A DNA stretch of 29,761 bases from CAZDOD01 sp964506935 (GTDB lineage Bacteria; Desulfobacterota; Zymogenia; Zymogenales; Zymogenaceae): NCBI GenBank assembly GCA_964506935.1, contig CAZDOD010000009.1, forward strand, positions 1-29,761, written 5' to 3'. Both the position numbers and the translations under genes were made by a program. Shown here piece by piece: positions 15,839 through 24,545 of this stretch. Below the pieces are notes generated by a model. That model was not told the DNA's origin, searched no databases, and saw nothing but the letters and a program-made list of their open reading frames with translations. The stretch's first letter is position 1; each line of letters begins with the position of its first letter.

Positions 15839-15864
15839 ATAGTTTTTTAATTTGTGGAGACCTC

Positions 15865-16638
15865 CTATTTGAAGTAATCGAGATTTTGGTAGACGGCCTC
15901 AATCTCGACCTCGGCGCCGGGGTGGATTACGAATTCGCTCAAGCCCACTTCGCTCTTTGGATTTCCCCAGTCGTAGGTGTATCCAAGCCTCGTCCAGGGA
16001 TAACCGTCCTTCCCGTATGATATGGCCTTGAGGTCGTTAAACCACCAGATATAGTCTCTGCTGACCTCGATGAACTTCGCCGCAGACTCGGGAAAATCGA
16101 GCTCGGCCTCGCGGTCGGTGATCTCCGGGTCGGGGCTGGGGCGAAAGAGGTCTTTTGGATCCACCCAGATCTCGACAAACCTGTCTTTCCCGTTTCCGGG
16201 GGGGAGTCCCAAGAGCTGCTCGATCCTCAATGTGAGATCGTTTCGCCCGGCGGCGTGATCTCTCACGAAGTCAATGAGCTGGGGAACCGGGGTGACCCAG
16301 ATGTCCCTCGTAGTTTTCATTGATTTGCCGACGAGTTCGTCATAGCCTTTCCAGTTCGTCCACGTGACCACGAGAACTTTTCCGTTTTCACCTTTGCCCT
16401 TCCAATTCAAATGTTCGTTCGATTCAATTATGGGTACGAGGTCATAAGATATCTCATCATACTCGGCGATCCTCGCATCCTCTACGGCGTATTCGTATCT
16501 CGTTTGGAGCTCGGCCGGGGAGTAAACGCCGTAAGTGGTCGCACAGGCGGGGAGAAAAAAGAGGGAGAGGGCAAGGACGACGNNNNNNNNNNTCGGAGAT
16601 GTCTTTTTGGCCCCCTTAAGAATAATTCCAATTTTCAT
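15865..16638 (-). CDS. Predicted lipoprotein of unknown function, interrupted by an assembly gap
   Basis: About 257 residues if the 10 N bases (16583-16592) keep the frame. MKIGIILKGAKKTSP lies before the gap and VVLALSLFFLPACATTYG after it, so the gap falls inside a lipoprotein signal peptide with lipobox LPAC. AGGAGTGATTT precedes ATG 16638. The mature part is rich in Trp and Asp (VVTWTNWKGYDELVG, KDRFVEIWVDPKDLF, RDYIWWFNDLKAISYG); I recognise no family. It is expected to sit on a membrane leaflet facing the periplasm. The 10 Ns may stand for any length, so the N-terminus is uncertain. Confidence 0.7.
   Translation of the reverse strand: MKIGIILKGAKKTSPXXXXVVLALSLFFLPACATTYGVYSPAELQTRYEYAVEDARIAEYDEISYDLVPIIESNEHLNWKGKGENGKVLVVTWTNWKGYDELVGKSMKTTRDIWVTPVPQLIDFVRDHAAGRNDLTLRIEQLLGLPPGNGKDRFVEIWVDPKDLFRPSPDPEITDREAELDFPESAAKFIEVSRDYIWWFNDLKAISYGKDGYPWTRLGYTYDWGNPKSEVGLSEFVIHPGAEVEIEAVYQNLDYFK
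16583..16592. other. Assembly gap (10 N)
   Basis: Ten undefined bases inside the signal peptide of the lipoprotein gene. The true gap length is unknown. Confidence 0.99.
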
Positions 16639-16891
16639 AAATCACTCCTATTTGTGATGAAAAACGAATTTTTAAAGAGCGGATTATTTTTCCCCTTACG
16701 CCGAAAAGCGGCAATTCGATTAATCCGCCTCATTTTTCACACATGAGAGGATATCTCTATCCATCGCAAATGTCAATCGATTTACTCATTCTGAAATTTA
16801 CATAAAATTCAAAAAGAAATTACTCTGTCAATAGAATCAATCTCTCAAAACTATTTATAAACCTTCCGACTAAAAAACTGAACTAAACCCC

Positions 16892-16920
16892 TTGACAACA
16901 AAAAGGCTGGGTGTTAATTT
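16892..16920 (+). promoter_or_regulatory. Possible promoter overlapping the start of the PlsC-like gene
   Basis: TTGACA (16892-16897), 17 bases, TAATTT (16915-16920). If used, transcription starts near 16927, downstream of the GTG at 16911. That would force translation from the TTG at 16950. Confidence 0.4.
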
Positions 16921-17558
16921 TGACCAAAAAAAAAGGAAATACTACCAAATTGTATTACACAATTTTTGACACGCCAATCCTAAATTCGCTTTTTCAAAAA
17001 CTCGCGGTATCGATTTTCAGAATCTTCGGATGGAAAGTCGAGGGGCCGTTGCCGGACATACCCAAATATGTCACGATTACTTCACATACCTCGAACTGGG
17101 ACTTTCCCGTCGCGCTGCTCTTGACATTCGCCATGAAGACGAAGATATCGATAATGGCGAAGGACAACCTGTTTCGCTGGCCGTTTGGTGTGCTATTCAA
17201 ATGGCTGGGGTGTATCCCCATTGATCGCAAAAAGTCGACGAATGTAGTTGATCAGATGATCCAGATCTTTCGAGAGAGTAAAAAGCTGATTTTGGTGGTT
17301 GCCCCTGAAGGGACACGCAAAAAAGTGACTTATTGGAAGACCGGCTTCTACTATATCGCAAAGGGCGCCAACGTTCCGATCGTGCTGGGCTTTATTGATT
17401 ACAAAAGGAAGGTCACGGGAATCGGCCCCGTGATCACCCCGACTGGAGACATTGAGTCCGATATTTTGAAGATTCAGTCCTTTTATGCAAATATTACGGG
17501 GAGATTTCCTGAAAAAATGGGGAAGGTGGATATTAAATTGAAAAATAACGTGAAGTAA
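16911..17558 (+). CDS. PlsC-like 1-acylglycerol-phosphate acyltransferase family protein
   Basis: 215 residues. The HX4D acyltransferase motif is H59-TSNW-D64, GCIPIDRKK near 100 is the glycerophosphate-binding region, and PEGTR (131-135) is the third motif. The family transfers acyl chains to lysophosphatidate or related lipids at the inner face of the cytoplasmic membrane. It is shorter than typical PlsC (about 240) and resembles the short uncharacterised branch. Two starts are possible: GTG 16911 with AAGG before it, or TTG 16950 with AAAAGGAAAT upstream. A promoter-like sequence overlapping 16911 favours the second. A run of nine A lies between them. The gene stands alone on the plus strand. 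Confidence 0.82.
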   Translation: MLILTKKKGNTTKLYYTIFDTPILNSLFQKLAVSIFRIFGWKVEGPLPDIPKYVTITSHTSNWDFPVALLLTFAMKTKISIMAKDNLFRWPFGVLFKWLGCIPIDRKKSTNVVDQMIQIFRESKKLILVVAPEGTRKKVTYWKTGFYYIAKGANVPIVLGFIDYKRKVTGIGPVITPTGDIESDILKIQSFYANITGRFPEKMGKVDIKLKNNVK

Positions 17559-17780
17559 ATCAACAGTGTTTAGAATTCTTTAAAGTTAGGCTTCTTTAAA
17601 TATCGGAGACAGAGGAGGGAACAAAGAAACACTTTGATCGAGAATTTTCTGGAGAGTTGAGCATATCTATTGAAGTTATTGAGGAATCGACTCGATCATC
17701 TATTTCCTTGGGAGGATCGTTTTGATCTTCTCAAATTTTTTGGATACTATATGGTCGATGGAAGTTTACAAATGAGGTTA

Positions 17781-20507
17781 TCATAAAACCTCCCTTATCT
17801 TTTTAAAGAGCTTATTCATCTCGAAAGGCTTTCCGATAAATCCCCTTGCACCGATCTCGATTAGATTTTTGTGTTGCTCCATATCCGAATAACCGCTCTC
17901 AAGGAGGACTTTGGCCTTTGGGTCGATCTCGAAAATCTTTTCGAGAACCTCTTTGCCACCTATATCGGGCAATTTTATATCCAATATAACGAGGTCTATA
18001 TCCTTTTCCTTAAAGGTCTTTAGCCCCGTCCTTCCCGAACTCGATGTATACACCTTATAACCCAAATTCTCAAGGGCACCTTTGAGCATCGACAATATAT
18101 CCTTCTCATCATCAATTATCAGCAAAGTCTCAGAACCGCCAACTACCTCTTCGGGCTCTTCTTGAAATATCTCCTCCTTGTCTTTGGAGGCGGGTAGACG
18201 GATGGTAATCTCGGTTCCAATCCCGAGTTTGCTCTTTACATCTATATATCCCCCGTGTCCCTTTACAATTCCAAAGACCACACTCATACCGAGGCCCGTC
18301 CCACCCATATTTCCCTTGGTGGTGAAATAGGGCTCGAAGATCTTCTTCAGTGTGTCTTCATCCATACCGATTCCGTTATCAATAAACTTCATGCACACAT
18401 ATTCACCCGGTTCGATAATATAATATTTCTTTTCTATCTTCCTCTTTACATCCTCCATGTAAGTTTGAATCTTAAACGTCCCTCCGTCAGGCATCGCATC
18501 CTGGGCATTTATGACGATGTTCATAACAACCTGATTGAGTTGAGATCCATCGCCTTCGACCGCCTTTATGGAGTCATCGGTCTTCAAGCTAATCTTTATT
18601 GATTTATGAAAGGTCTTCGAGATAAGGTCATAGACTTCATTTATCACACGGTTTAGGTTTAGGGGCTTTACCTCGAGCTTTCCTTTTCTTGAGTAAGCGA
18701 GGAGCTGTGACGTCAGCTCGGAGGCCCTCAGGGCCGAATTCTCGATGGCAGAAAGCCCGATATAGAAGCCGTCTCCTTCTTTCGCCTTGCTCTTGAGGAA
18801 AGAGGCATATCCCAAGATTGTGGTCAGGATGTTGTTGAAGTCATGGGCGACGCCTCCCGATAAAGTTGCTACGGCCTCCATCTTCTGGGCGCGTAGGAAC
18901 CTTTCCTCAAACCTCCTTCGCTCTGTGATGTCTCTTGTTATTGCGATAGCAGCCTTTGGTTCGCCATCGATGTCTCTTATTAATGCCGCATTCGATTCTC
19001 CGATGAATGTGCTGCCATCCTTTCTGAGATGTGTACATTCCAAACCCCTTAAAATGCCTTTTTTTAATAGCTCTCGAAAACCGGATTCGGCCCTTTCCAT
19101 ATCTTCCGGCGATGCAAGTTCGAGTAAATCAATCCCGATTAGTTCATCGGCACTGTCATAGCCATACATTTTTGCTGTTTGTGGTGAAGCATAATTAATT
19201 TTACCGGAAAGGTCGCATGTCGCAATGGCATCCGGTGATGTCTCAATGAGTGTGCTGTATTTCTCTTCAGATTCTTTCAGTTCTTTCTCAGCATTTTTGC
19301 GCTCTGTGATATCGAAGGCGATCTCAAACCTCACATCACGCCCGTCAGGCCACCTGATTATTCTGTCTATTAACATGAAATCCCGATCGATGTAGGGATT
19401 GTGGTGCTCCCACTGATACGGCTCACCTTTTTTCTTTAGAATAATCTCATTAGTACAGAAATCACAGGGCGACTCTAAGTCCTGAAATTCCCTATAACAT
19501 ATACCTCCGATGGGATCTTTATTAAAAGCATCTTTTAAAGCATTATTTGCATAGACGATCTCATATGTTTTTGGATCGACGACATAAATTATCTGATTTA
19601 TACTGTCAAAGAGTGATAGTAGCTGTTCCCTTTCAATCCTCAACGCTTCTTCGGCTTTTTTACGCCCAGTGATGGCCCTTGCAATTCCGTGGATTGCGGT
19701 GACTTTCCCCTCTTGATCCTTCACGGGGCGATTGTTATATGAGTACCAACCGAAGCTCCCGTCTTTCTGCTTTGCCCGCATTTCGAACTCGAACGGCTCC
19801 CCCGTTATTCCCTTTTCTAACGCTTTTTGGGCAATCGATTCGTCCTCGGGATGTAAAAACTCCCCTAAATTTTTGCCTATTATATCCTCGGGATCATAAT
19901 CGCCTTCTTTTAGGAATGAATCGTTGACCTCGACAAAGTTACCCTCAATATCCACTAAATAGTGTATGTCTATGGAATTTTCAATTAAATCCCTGTATTT
20001 TCTTTCACTTACTCTCAGAGCCTCTTCAGCCTCTCTTTGTTTGGTGATGTCGTGTATCAGGGCGATGAGACGGCCGTCCGGTGCCTTCGGGTCACCTTTG
20101 GCGGCAATCGAAAGTTCAAACCAACCGGGACCTGCCGGGGTTTCTAGATAATAGGTCGTACCGGTATGTCTCCCCTTTTCAACGGCTTTACCAATAGAAT
20201 CCATTATAATATCGTTGGTTTCCTTTGGGAGAAGGTCTTTTAGCATTTTGCCGAGGAACTCTTGGGGAGATTTGTAGAGTAACTTGGGATTCTGGGCACG
20301 GTAATCATAGATATGTCCGTAACGGTCCACCTCAAACATGAAATCGGGCAGGGCATCGAGTGTCGCATCCAATTGAGTATGAGCACTGCTGAGTGCTTCT
20401 TTTGTCTTTTCGAGTTCTTTTTCTGATTCCTCCAATTCAGTAACGCGTCGGTTTAGCTCGACCAGTTTTGATATGAGTTGTTCCTTTGTCATATCATGGT
20501 ATTTCAT
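17781..20507 (-). CDS. Hybrid sensor histidine kinase with four PAS domains and a receiver
   Basis: 908 residues, no membrane segment. A short coiled coil (about 5-50) leads into PAS domains at about 48-165, 170-290, 295-415 and 420-535. The third contains Cys-Tyr-Arg-Glu and PCDFC, a three-cysteine pattern seen in some PAS domains that may hold metal. The kinase core follows: H box SGGVAHDFNNIL near 550, N box NIVINAQDAMPDGG, G boxes DNGIGM and GGTGLGMSVVFG. A C-terminal receiver (about 791-908) has LLIIDDEKD, phospho-acceptor D in VILDIKLPD and the Lys of IGKPF. It is a cytoplasmic phosphorelay sensor without a nearby partner, so its output is unknown. TGAGGTTAAT before ATG 20507 supports the start. 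Confidence 0.93.
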   Translation of the reverse strand: MKYHDMTKEQLISKLVELNRRVTELEESEKELEKTKEALSSAHTQLDATLDALPDFMFEVDRYGHIYDYRAQNPKLLYKSPQEFLGKMLKDLLPKETNDIIMDSIGKAVEKGRHTGTTYYLETPAGPGWFELSIAAKGDPKAPDGRLIALIHDITKQREAEEALRVSERKYRDLIENSIDIHYLVDIEGNFVEVNDSFLKEGDYDPEDIIGKNLGEFLHPEDESIAQKALEKGITGEPFEFEMRAKQKDGSFGWYSYNNRPVKDQEGKVTAIHGIARAITGRKKAEEALRIEREQLLSLFDSINQIIYVVDPKTYEIVYANNALKDAFNKDPIGGICYREFQDLESPCDFCTNEIILKKKGEPYQWEHHNPYIDRDFMLIDRIIRWPDGRDVRFEIAFDITERKNAEKELKESEEKYSTLIETSPDAIATCDLSGKINYASPQTAKMYGYDSADELIGIDLLELASPEDMERAESGFRELLKKGILRGLECTHLRKDGSTFIGESNAALIRDIDGEPKAAIAITRDITERRRFEERFLRAQKMEAVATLSGGVAHDFNNILTTILGYASFLKSKAKEGDGFYIGLSAIENSALRASELTSQLLAYSRKGKLEVKPLNLNRVINEVYDLISKTFHKSIKISLKTDDSIKAVEGDGSQLNQVVMNIVINAQDAMPDGGTFKIQTYMEDVKRKIEKKYYIIEPGEYVCMKFIDNGIGMDEDTLKKIFEPYFTTKGNMGGTGLGMSVVFGIVKGHGGYIDVKSKLGIGTEITIRLPASKDKEEIFQEEPEEVVGGSETLLIIDDEKDILSMLKGALENLGYKVYTSSSGRTGLKTFKEKDIDLVILDIKLPDIGGKEVLEKIFEIDPKAKVLLESGYSDMEQHKNLIEIGARGFIGKPFEMNKLFKKIREVL

Positions 20508-21027
20508 ATTAACCTCAAAAAGCCCAAGGTATCTAAATATTTTTTCAGTATATTTTAAAGCATTGAAAGGCCCTAATCAGATTTGTAAATGGCATATAAA
20601 ATACAAAAATATATACCAAAAATGTAAATTTGTGTAAAGCCTTTATCATCCGATGCCTTGATTTCTAATTTACCGGATCCATTGATTTAGGTCCGGAGTC
20701 AATTGAGATCCCAAGGAGTGAAATCTTCATCTATCGGGTGAAAAATAGAATATGTTTGTTGTAAATATCATTAAATATCAAATCTTGATATTTTTGGGAA
20801 TAGTTCTAATTAATTTGCTGTTTTGATTTTAGACGGGAGAGGTTATTTGTGATAATCGCGATTTTATATAGAATACCTTTTATTGGGAAAATTGATCCTA
20901 AAAAAAATCGTGTTATTGATTTTGTCCAACTTTATTTTAATTTTCTGTACTAATATAAAAAATGAGATTAAAAGAAATCTATTTTTTAACTATAGATAAT
21001 ACTCCTTTAGAATAGGTCAATATTCAA
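20508..21027. other. AT-rich intergenic region with two inverted repeats, no gene seen
   Basis: A perfect inverted repeat, AAATATCAA then TTGATATTT, lies at 20773-20793 with a three-base loop, followed by two T. A bulged GC hairpin (CCGGATCC with GGTCCGG) lies at 20673-20696. They may be regulatory for the kinase gene to the left or an end for the gene to the right. No convincing reading frame is present on either strand. Confidence 0.5.
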
Positions 21028-21357
21028 CTACTTCACCGTGATGTAGACTCGGTTCGGGATGCATATTATCGTATCGTCCCTCTTACTTTTTCTCCCCATG
21101 TGGATGCATATTTTATTGGGGCAGGGGGAGTCCGCCATATAGACCTCGCCGTTTTCGATAACGACCGTGCTTATCCCGAGCGGCCCCGTCACCTCGATTT
21201 TTCTGTCCTCGGATAGCGGGAAGATCCCCACAATTTCGCCCCCCTCCTCAATGACAACCTCGTGTCCTTTTGAATGATTCATAATGTGAAAAAAGAGAAG
21301 GGCCCCGGATATCAAAACGAGGATGATGGCGACAAAAATGATATCTTTCTTTTTCAA
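21028..21357 (-). CDS. NusG domain II-containing small membrane-anchored protein
   Basis: 109 residues. One membrane segment (about 5-24, IIFVAIILVLISGALLFFHI) is followed by a small beta domain with FPLSEDRKIEVTGPLG, IENGEVYMADSPCPNKICIHMG and IICIPNRVYITV. This is the NusG_II domain (Pfam PF07009 type) found as a stand-alone extracytoplasmic protein. The SPCPNKxC motif is diagnostic. It often occurs near electron-transfer or thiamine/FAD-linked genes in anaerobes; its biochemical role is unknown. Here it is the last gene after nadE and yjbQ on the same strand (74-base gap). Confidence 0.85.
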   Translation of the reverse strand: MKKKDIIFVAIILVLISGALLFFHIMNHSKGHEVVIEEGGEIVGIFPLSEDRKIEVTGPLGISTVVIENGEVYMADSPCPNKICIHMGRKSKRDDTIICIPNRVYITVK

Positions 21358-21431
21358 TTTATTCCTTTTTTAGAAAATCTTTCGAGCTAAAAAAATTTCT
21401 TTATTATCGAGCCGATGGATATTTTGATCTC

Positions 21432-21848
21432 CTACTCCCCGATGATCTTAACGAGGACCCTCTTTTTTCTCCTCCCGTCAAATTCGCCGTAGAAGATCTG
21501 CTCCCACGGGCCGAAGTCCAGTCTCCCATCGGTTATGGCGACTACGACCTCCCTTCCCATGATCTGCCTCTTCATGTGGCCGTCGGCGTTGTCTTCGGAG
21601 ACGTTGTGACGGTATTGGCCGGTAGGCTCATGGGGAGCGAGCTTCTCAAGCCATACGTCAAAATCGTGGTGGAGTCCGCCCTCATCGTCGTTGATAAAGA
21701 CCGAGGCCGTTATGTGCATGGCGTTGACAAGGACGAGACCTTCCTTTACCTTGCTTTCTCTCAGGCAATCCTCAACCTTCGGGGTGATATTGATGAAGGC
21801 GCGCCTCGTGGGGACATCAAACCACAATTCCTTTCGGTAACTCTTCAT
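21432..21848 (-). CDS. yjbQ: YjbQ/UPF0047 family protein
   Basis: 138 residues, the family length. Conserved stretches are NAMHITASVFINDDEGGL, YRHNVSEDNADGHMKRQIMG and ITDGRLDFGPWEQIFYGEFDG. The HN...DNADGH region is where the family's metal and active-site residues lie. E. coli YjbQ shows weak thiamine phosphate synthase activity in vivo; the real function is unresolved. It follows nadE by 65 bases and is likely read with it. Confidence 0.93.
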   Translation of the reverse strand: MKSYRKELWFDVPTRRAFINITPKVEDCLRESKVKEGLVLVNAMHITASVFINDDEGGLHHDFDVWLEKLAPHEPTGQYRHNVSEDNADGHMKRQIMGREVVVAITDGRLDFGPWEQIFYGEFDGRRKKRVLVKIIGE

Positions 21849-21913
21849 GGGTGTATCCCTCTTATATTTCAGGCCTAATAAAAATTTATAGATTCAACCT
21901 AAACGTAGTCACA

Positions 21914-22705
21914 TCATCTCGGTATTTTGGGGATGACGGGCATGTGTCTCTTGAACTCGGATGACTCGATCCTCTCTATTATCTTCGTTATCTTGTCTTT
22001 TGGTATATCCAACGCCTCTATCTCATCAATTTTCGCCTTCTTCTCAACGAGATAATATAGGATCCTATCGGCGGTGAAATAGTCGATCTCGAGCTCGTCC
22101 TCATCGGTCTGACCCTTCCACAGGTCGGCCGACGGGGCCTTTTCGATGATCGGGTGGGGGACGCCGACAAGCTCCCCCATCATCCAGACCTCGGTCTTAT
22201 ATATAGCCCCGATGGGATTTATCGCCGATGCCATGTCCCCGAAGATCGTCCCGTATCCCAGCATAATCTCCGTCTTGTTTGACGTCCCCATGACGAGGGC
22301 GCCTTTTCGCTTCGCATGATCATAGAGGATCGACATCCTCTCCCTCGCCATCTTGTTTCCCCTTCTTGTTCTGTCGGCATCGGGGAAGCGGACGAAGTAT
22401 GCGTCTATCATTGGCGTGATGTCGATTGTGATGGCATCTATCTTCAGTTTTTTTGCGGCAAGCTCTCCGTGCTCGAGGCTTTCAGGGCTTGATGTCTTAT
22501 ATGGCATCATGAGCCCAGTTACGTTATCATTCCCCAGTGCCTCGACTGCAAGGTACGTTCCGAGGGTGGAATCTGCACCGCCGCTCATCCCTAGGACTGC
22601 CTTGGTAAAACCTCTCTCGTCGAAGAACTTTCTTATGAAATCGACGATAGTTGAGTGGAATTTACCGATGTCGTATTCCAAAAACTCTTTTGGATATTCC
22701 CTCAT
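21914..22705 (-). CDS. nadE: Ammonia-dependent NAD+ synthetase
   Basis: 263 residues. The PP-loop is GMSGGADST (39-47); further landmarks are MGTSNKTEIMLGYGTIFGDMAS, and KAPSADLWKGQTDEDELEIDY near the C-terminal third. No nitrilase domain is fused, so it is the short form using free ammonia. It adenylates and amidates nicotinic acid adenine dinucleotide in the cytoplasm as the last step of NAD+ synthesis. It is first in a run of three minus-strand genes. The location beside a SIR2-like gene 6 kb away is probably coincidence. Confidence 0.95.
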   Translation of the reverse strand: MREYPKEFLEYDIGKFHSTIVDFIRKFFDERGFTKAVLGMSGGADSTLGTYLAVEALGNDNVTGLMMPYKTSSPESLEHGELAAKKLKIDAITIDITPMIDAYFVRFPDADRTRRGNKMARERMSILYDHAKRKGALVMGTSNKTEIMLGYGTIFGDMASAINPIGAIYKTEVWMMGELVGVPHPIIEKAPSADLWKGQTDEDELEIDYFTADRILYYLVEKKAKIDEIEALDIPKDKITKIIERIESSEFKRHMPVIPKIPR

Positions 22706-22927
22706 TTGTACTTTGTTTTTCTATTTTTTAAATCAGGCTTAATCTTAAAGAAATGTATACTCAAAAAGGGATTTAGAGTCAAGCTTAATGTTATTGGATA
22801 AAGGAGTATATCGTCTATTAGCCTTGGGGATGGTGATTAGAAACATCAATAGTATCATGGTGAGGGTAGGGAGGTTAGTGGAGGGTGGTTAGTGTTTGTG
22901 TTCTTCTTTTATGTGCCGTAAATTATG

Positions 22928-22956
22928 TTGACAAAAGGGGAGTGAGAAGTTAAAAT
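22928..22956 (+). promoter_or_regulatory. Promoter of the tRNA-Arg gene
   Basis: TTGACA (22928-22933), 17 bases, TAAAAT (22951-22956); start near 22963, about 11 bases before the tRNA. Confidence 0.78.
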
Positions 22957-22973
22957 CAAAAATCTTATAATTT

Positions 22974-23051
22974 GCGCCCGTAGCTCAGCCCGGATAGAGC
23001 GCCGGACTACGAATCCGTAGGCCGCAGGTTCAAATCCTGCCGGGCGCGCCA
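22974..23051 (+). tRNA. tRNA-Arg, anticodon ACG
   Basis: A complete cloverleaf is present. The acceptor stem is GCGCCCG with CGGGCGC, the D arm GCTC/GAGC, the anticodon loop CTACGAA with anticodon ACG, the T arm GCAGG/CCTGC with loop TTCAAAT, and the encoded CCA end follows a G discriminator. One C-T mismatch lies at the top of the anticodon stem. With A34 edited to inosine it reads CGU, CGC and CGA. An integrase remnant starts 47 bases downstream, so the 3' end is probably a former attachment site. Confidence 0.97.
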
Positions 23052-23097
23052 ATTTCTTCAAAGATTTCAATGATTTGGCAAGGAATTCGCCTCCTTT

Positions 23098-23513
23098 TTA
23101 CTCCAAAAAAAACTTAAGAAGTGTCATGTGTAAGTTTTGTGTCACTTTTTTTGTCATGTCAGCAAAATAATCAGATAACTTCTTGACGGCATCTCTTGCG
23201 TCGAGTTCATCTACAATATTGTAACGATGGAACATCGACATGGTCTTGTGTCCTGTTTGTGCCATAATGATCGAATCATAGTTCCCAGCTTTCCTCATAT
23301 TTGTCACAAAGCAATGGCGTAAATCATGCATCACGAAGTATCTAATACCAGCCCGTCGACAAGCACCTTTGAAGGCTGTGCGGATACTCTTTACAGGCCT
23401 GCCGTCTTTGTAGGTGAAAACGAATTTGTGAGAGATACTTCTCACCTTGCTGGAGCTGGCCTTGCCCCCGAAAAATTCCTTGAAGATCGGGAAAATCCCG
23501 TAAGCGAATTATT
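23098..23513 (-). pseudogene. Tyrosine recombinase (phage-type integrase), C-terminal remnant
   Basis: The open stretch from the GTG at 23445 gives 115 residues, and the frame stays open back to a TAA just right of 23513 without a start. HDLRHCFVTNMRKAG (His and Arg II) and GHKTMSMFHRY (His III and the Tyr nucleophile) are present, as is the strand FVFTYKDGRPV. The catalytic Arg I and the whole N-terminal and core-binding part (about 200 or more residues) are missing. It points towards the tRNA-Arg 3' end, as integrases that use a tRNA site do. It should be inactive. The family call is firm; whether translation occurs is doubtful. Confidence 0.85.
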
Positions 23514-23736
23514 AACTTATTTTCTTTAAGTAAAATATAAAAAAAGAAACAAAATTAATTATTAGGGGTTGACTTTTTAACACACATACAGTAATATTCC
23601 CATACTTTTTTCTTCCTTAAACGAGAGACCAGTAATGATTCACACCTACAAAATAGTCTCATCTTTCTATGAACTCTCCAAAAACAAAAAACAAAAGACC
23701 GTAAATCATTTTTATAAATTAGCGATTCTTTAAACC

Positions 23737-24066
23737 ATGCAAAAGTTCCCTTATGAAACAGAATACTGGGATTTCAAACAAAAACAATTTTTTTTAATTT
23801 ACTTTTCCTGTCCCTACCCATCTTTCAAAAAACTCGATGAAGACGGCGAAAAACGATGTATCTTCCACAGCACACGGGATGATAAAAACGTCGTTATATT
23901 CTATCAAGATTTTAAAGAGTTCTATGAAAAGGGTGAAAACATCTTCCCGAAGGAATTCGACTTTGTCAGACTGAAGAGAGAAACTGGGGTTCTTGAGTTT
24001 AAAGATACCAACTTCAGGAAGGTGACATTCTCGGGAGAGACCAACTTCACAAGTCCGGATAAATAA
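23737..24066 (+). CDS. Truncated pentapeptide-repeat protein
   Basis: 109 residues. The N-terminal part with RCIFHSTRDDKNVVIFYQDF resembles the CIFHS-type cap found before pentapeptide repeats in larger proteins. The end, LEFKDTNFRKVTFSGETNF, has the alternating Phe spacing of about three repeats, then stops. Complete relatives usually have many more repeats, so this looks like a truncated remnant. It carries no recognisable ribosome-binding site. It lies in the decayed region beside the tRNA and integrase remnant. The family call is moderate; a short functional protein cannot be excluded. Confidence 0.55.
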   Translation: MQKFPYETEYWDFKQKQFFLIYFSCPYPSFKKLDEDGEKRCIFHSTRDDKNVVIFYQDFKEFYEKGENIFPKEFDFVRLKRETGVLEFKDTNFRKVTFSGETNFTSPDK

Positions 24067-24175
24067 GAGAAATCCTTCTCCAAACTTTTAAAACACTTGG
24101 TGTGAAAAAGGATTGAAGGGGGAAATAAAACAGTTTGAATTTGTTTGAAACCAACTTAATCAGGGAGGTTATAGA

Positions 24176-24358
24176 ATGTCTGAGCCAGGATGTGCTACTT
24201 GTGCTTTCAGGGCGAAGTATGACAATAATCCAAGATCCATATTGGGCAGGATATGGAGATGGCACATCAGCTTCTGCCCCGGCTGGAAAGTCTACATGAA
24301 GTCTCTACCTGAAAGTGAGAGGACAAAGATCAAGAAGAAGTACAAACTGAAAAAGTGA
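24176..24358 (+). CDS. Small cysteine-containing basic protein of unknown function
   Basis: 60 residues. Starts MSEPGCATCAFRAKYDNNPRS, continues GRIWRWHISFCPGWKVYMK, ends with a Lys-rich tail KKKYKLKK. Cys6 and Cys9 form a CxxC; a third Cys and a His (H30, C34) lie 20 to 25 residues later, giving a possible four-ligand metal site. GGGAGG lies 9 bases before the ATG, a strong ribosome-binding site, which argues for a real gene. I have the impression of similar short proteins in sulfate-reducing bacteria but cannot name a family. The base composition is close to the genome average. Confidence 0.6.
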   Translation: MSEPGCATCAFRAKYDNNPRSILGRIWRWHISFCPGWKVYMKSLPESERTKIKKKYKLKK

Positions 24359-24502
24359 TTTAGACACCACTTCAAACTTTCAAAAAGCCCGCCGAATCAC
24401 TGCTGAGAAACTGAGTAAGGATCAACATGCTCCGGCACACGTGTGTGCACTAAAAAAGAGGTTAATGTAATGGTAAAGAAGAAGAAGAAAGGGGGAGAGT
24501 AA
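24351..24502 (+). other. Possible relic frame joined by TAATG to a Lys-rich mini-ORF
   Basis: Frame 24351-24470 is open without a start codon and includes KARRITAEKLSKDQHAP and HVCALKKRLM, which reads like an amphipathic helix. Its TAA overlaps an ATG (TAATG) that opens MVKKKKKGGE (24470-24502), itself with GAGG eight bases upstream. It could be a decayed gene tail or chance; nothing is recognised. Confidence 0.25.
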
Positions 24503-24545
24503 AAAATAGCGAAAAAGTCGAGTCCGGATGTTTAGTTTAATTTTC

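Noticed and set aside
22966..22971. TATAAT directly before the tRNA-Arg gene
   Set aside because: It would place the start inside the tRNA and has no -35 box at the right distance; TTGACA/TAAAAT at 22928-22956 fits instead.
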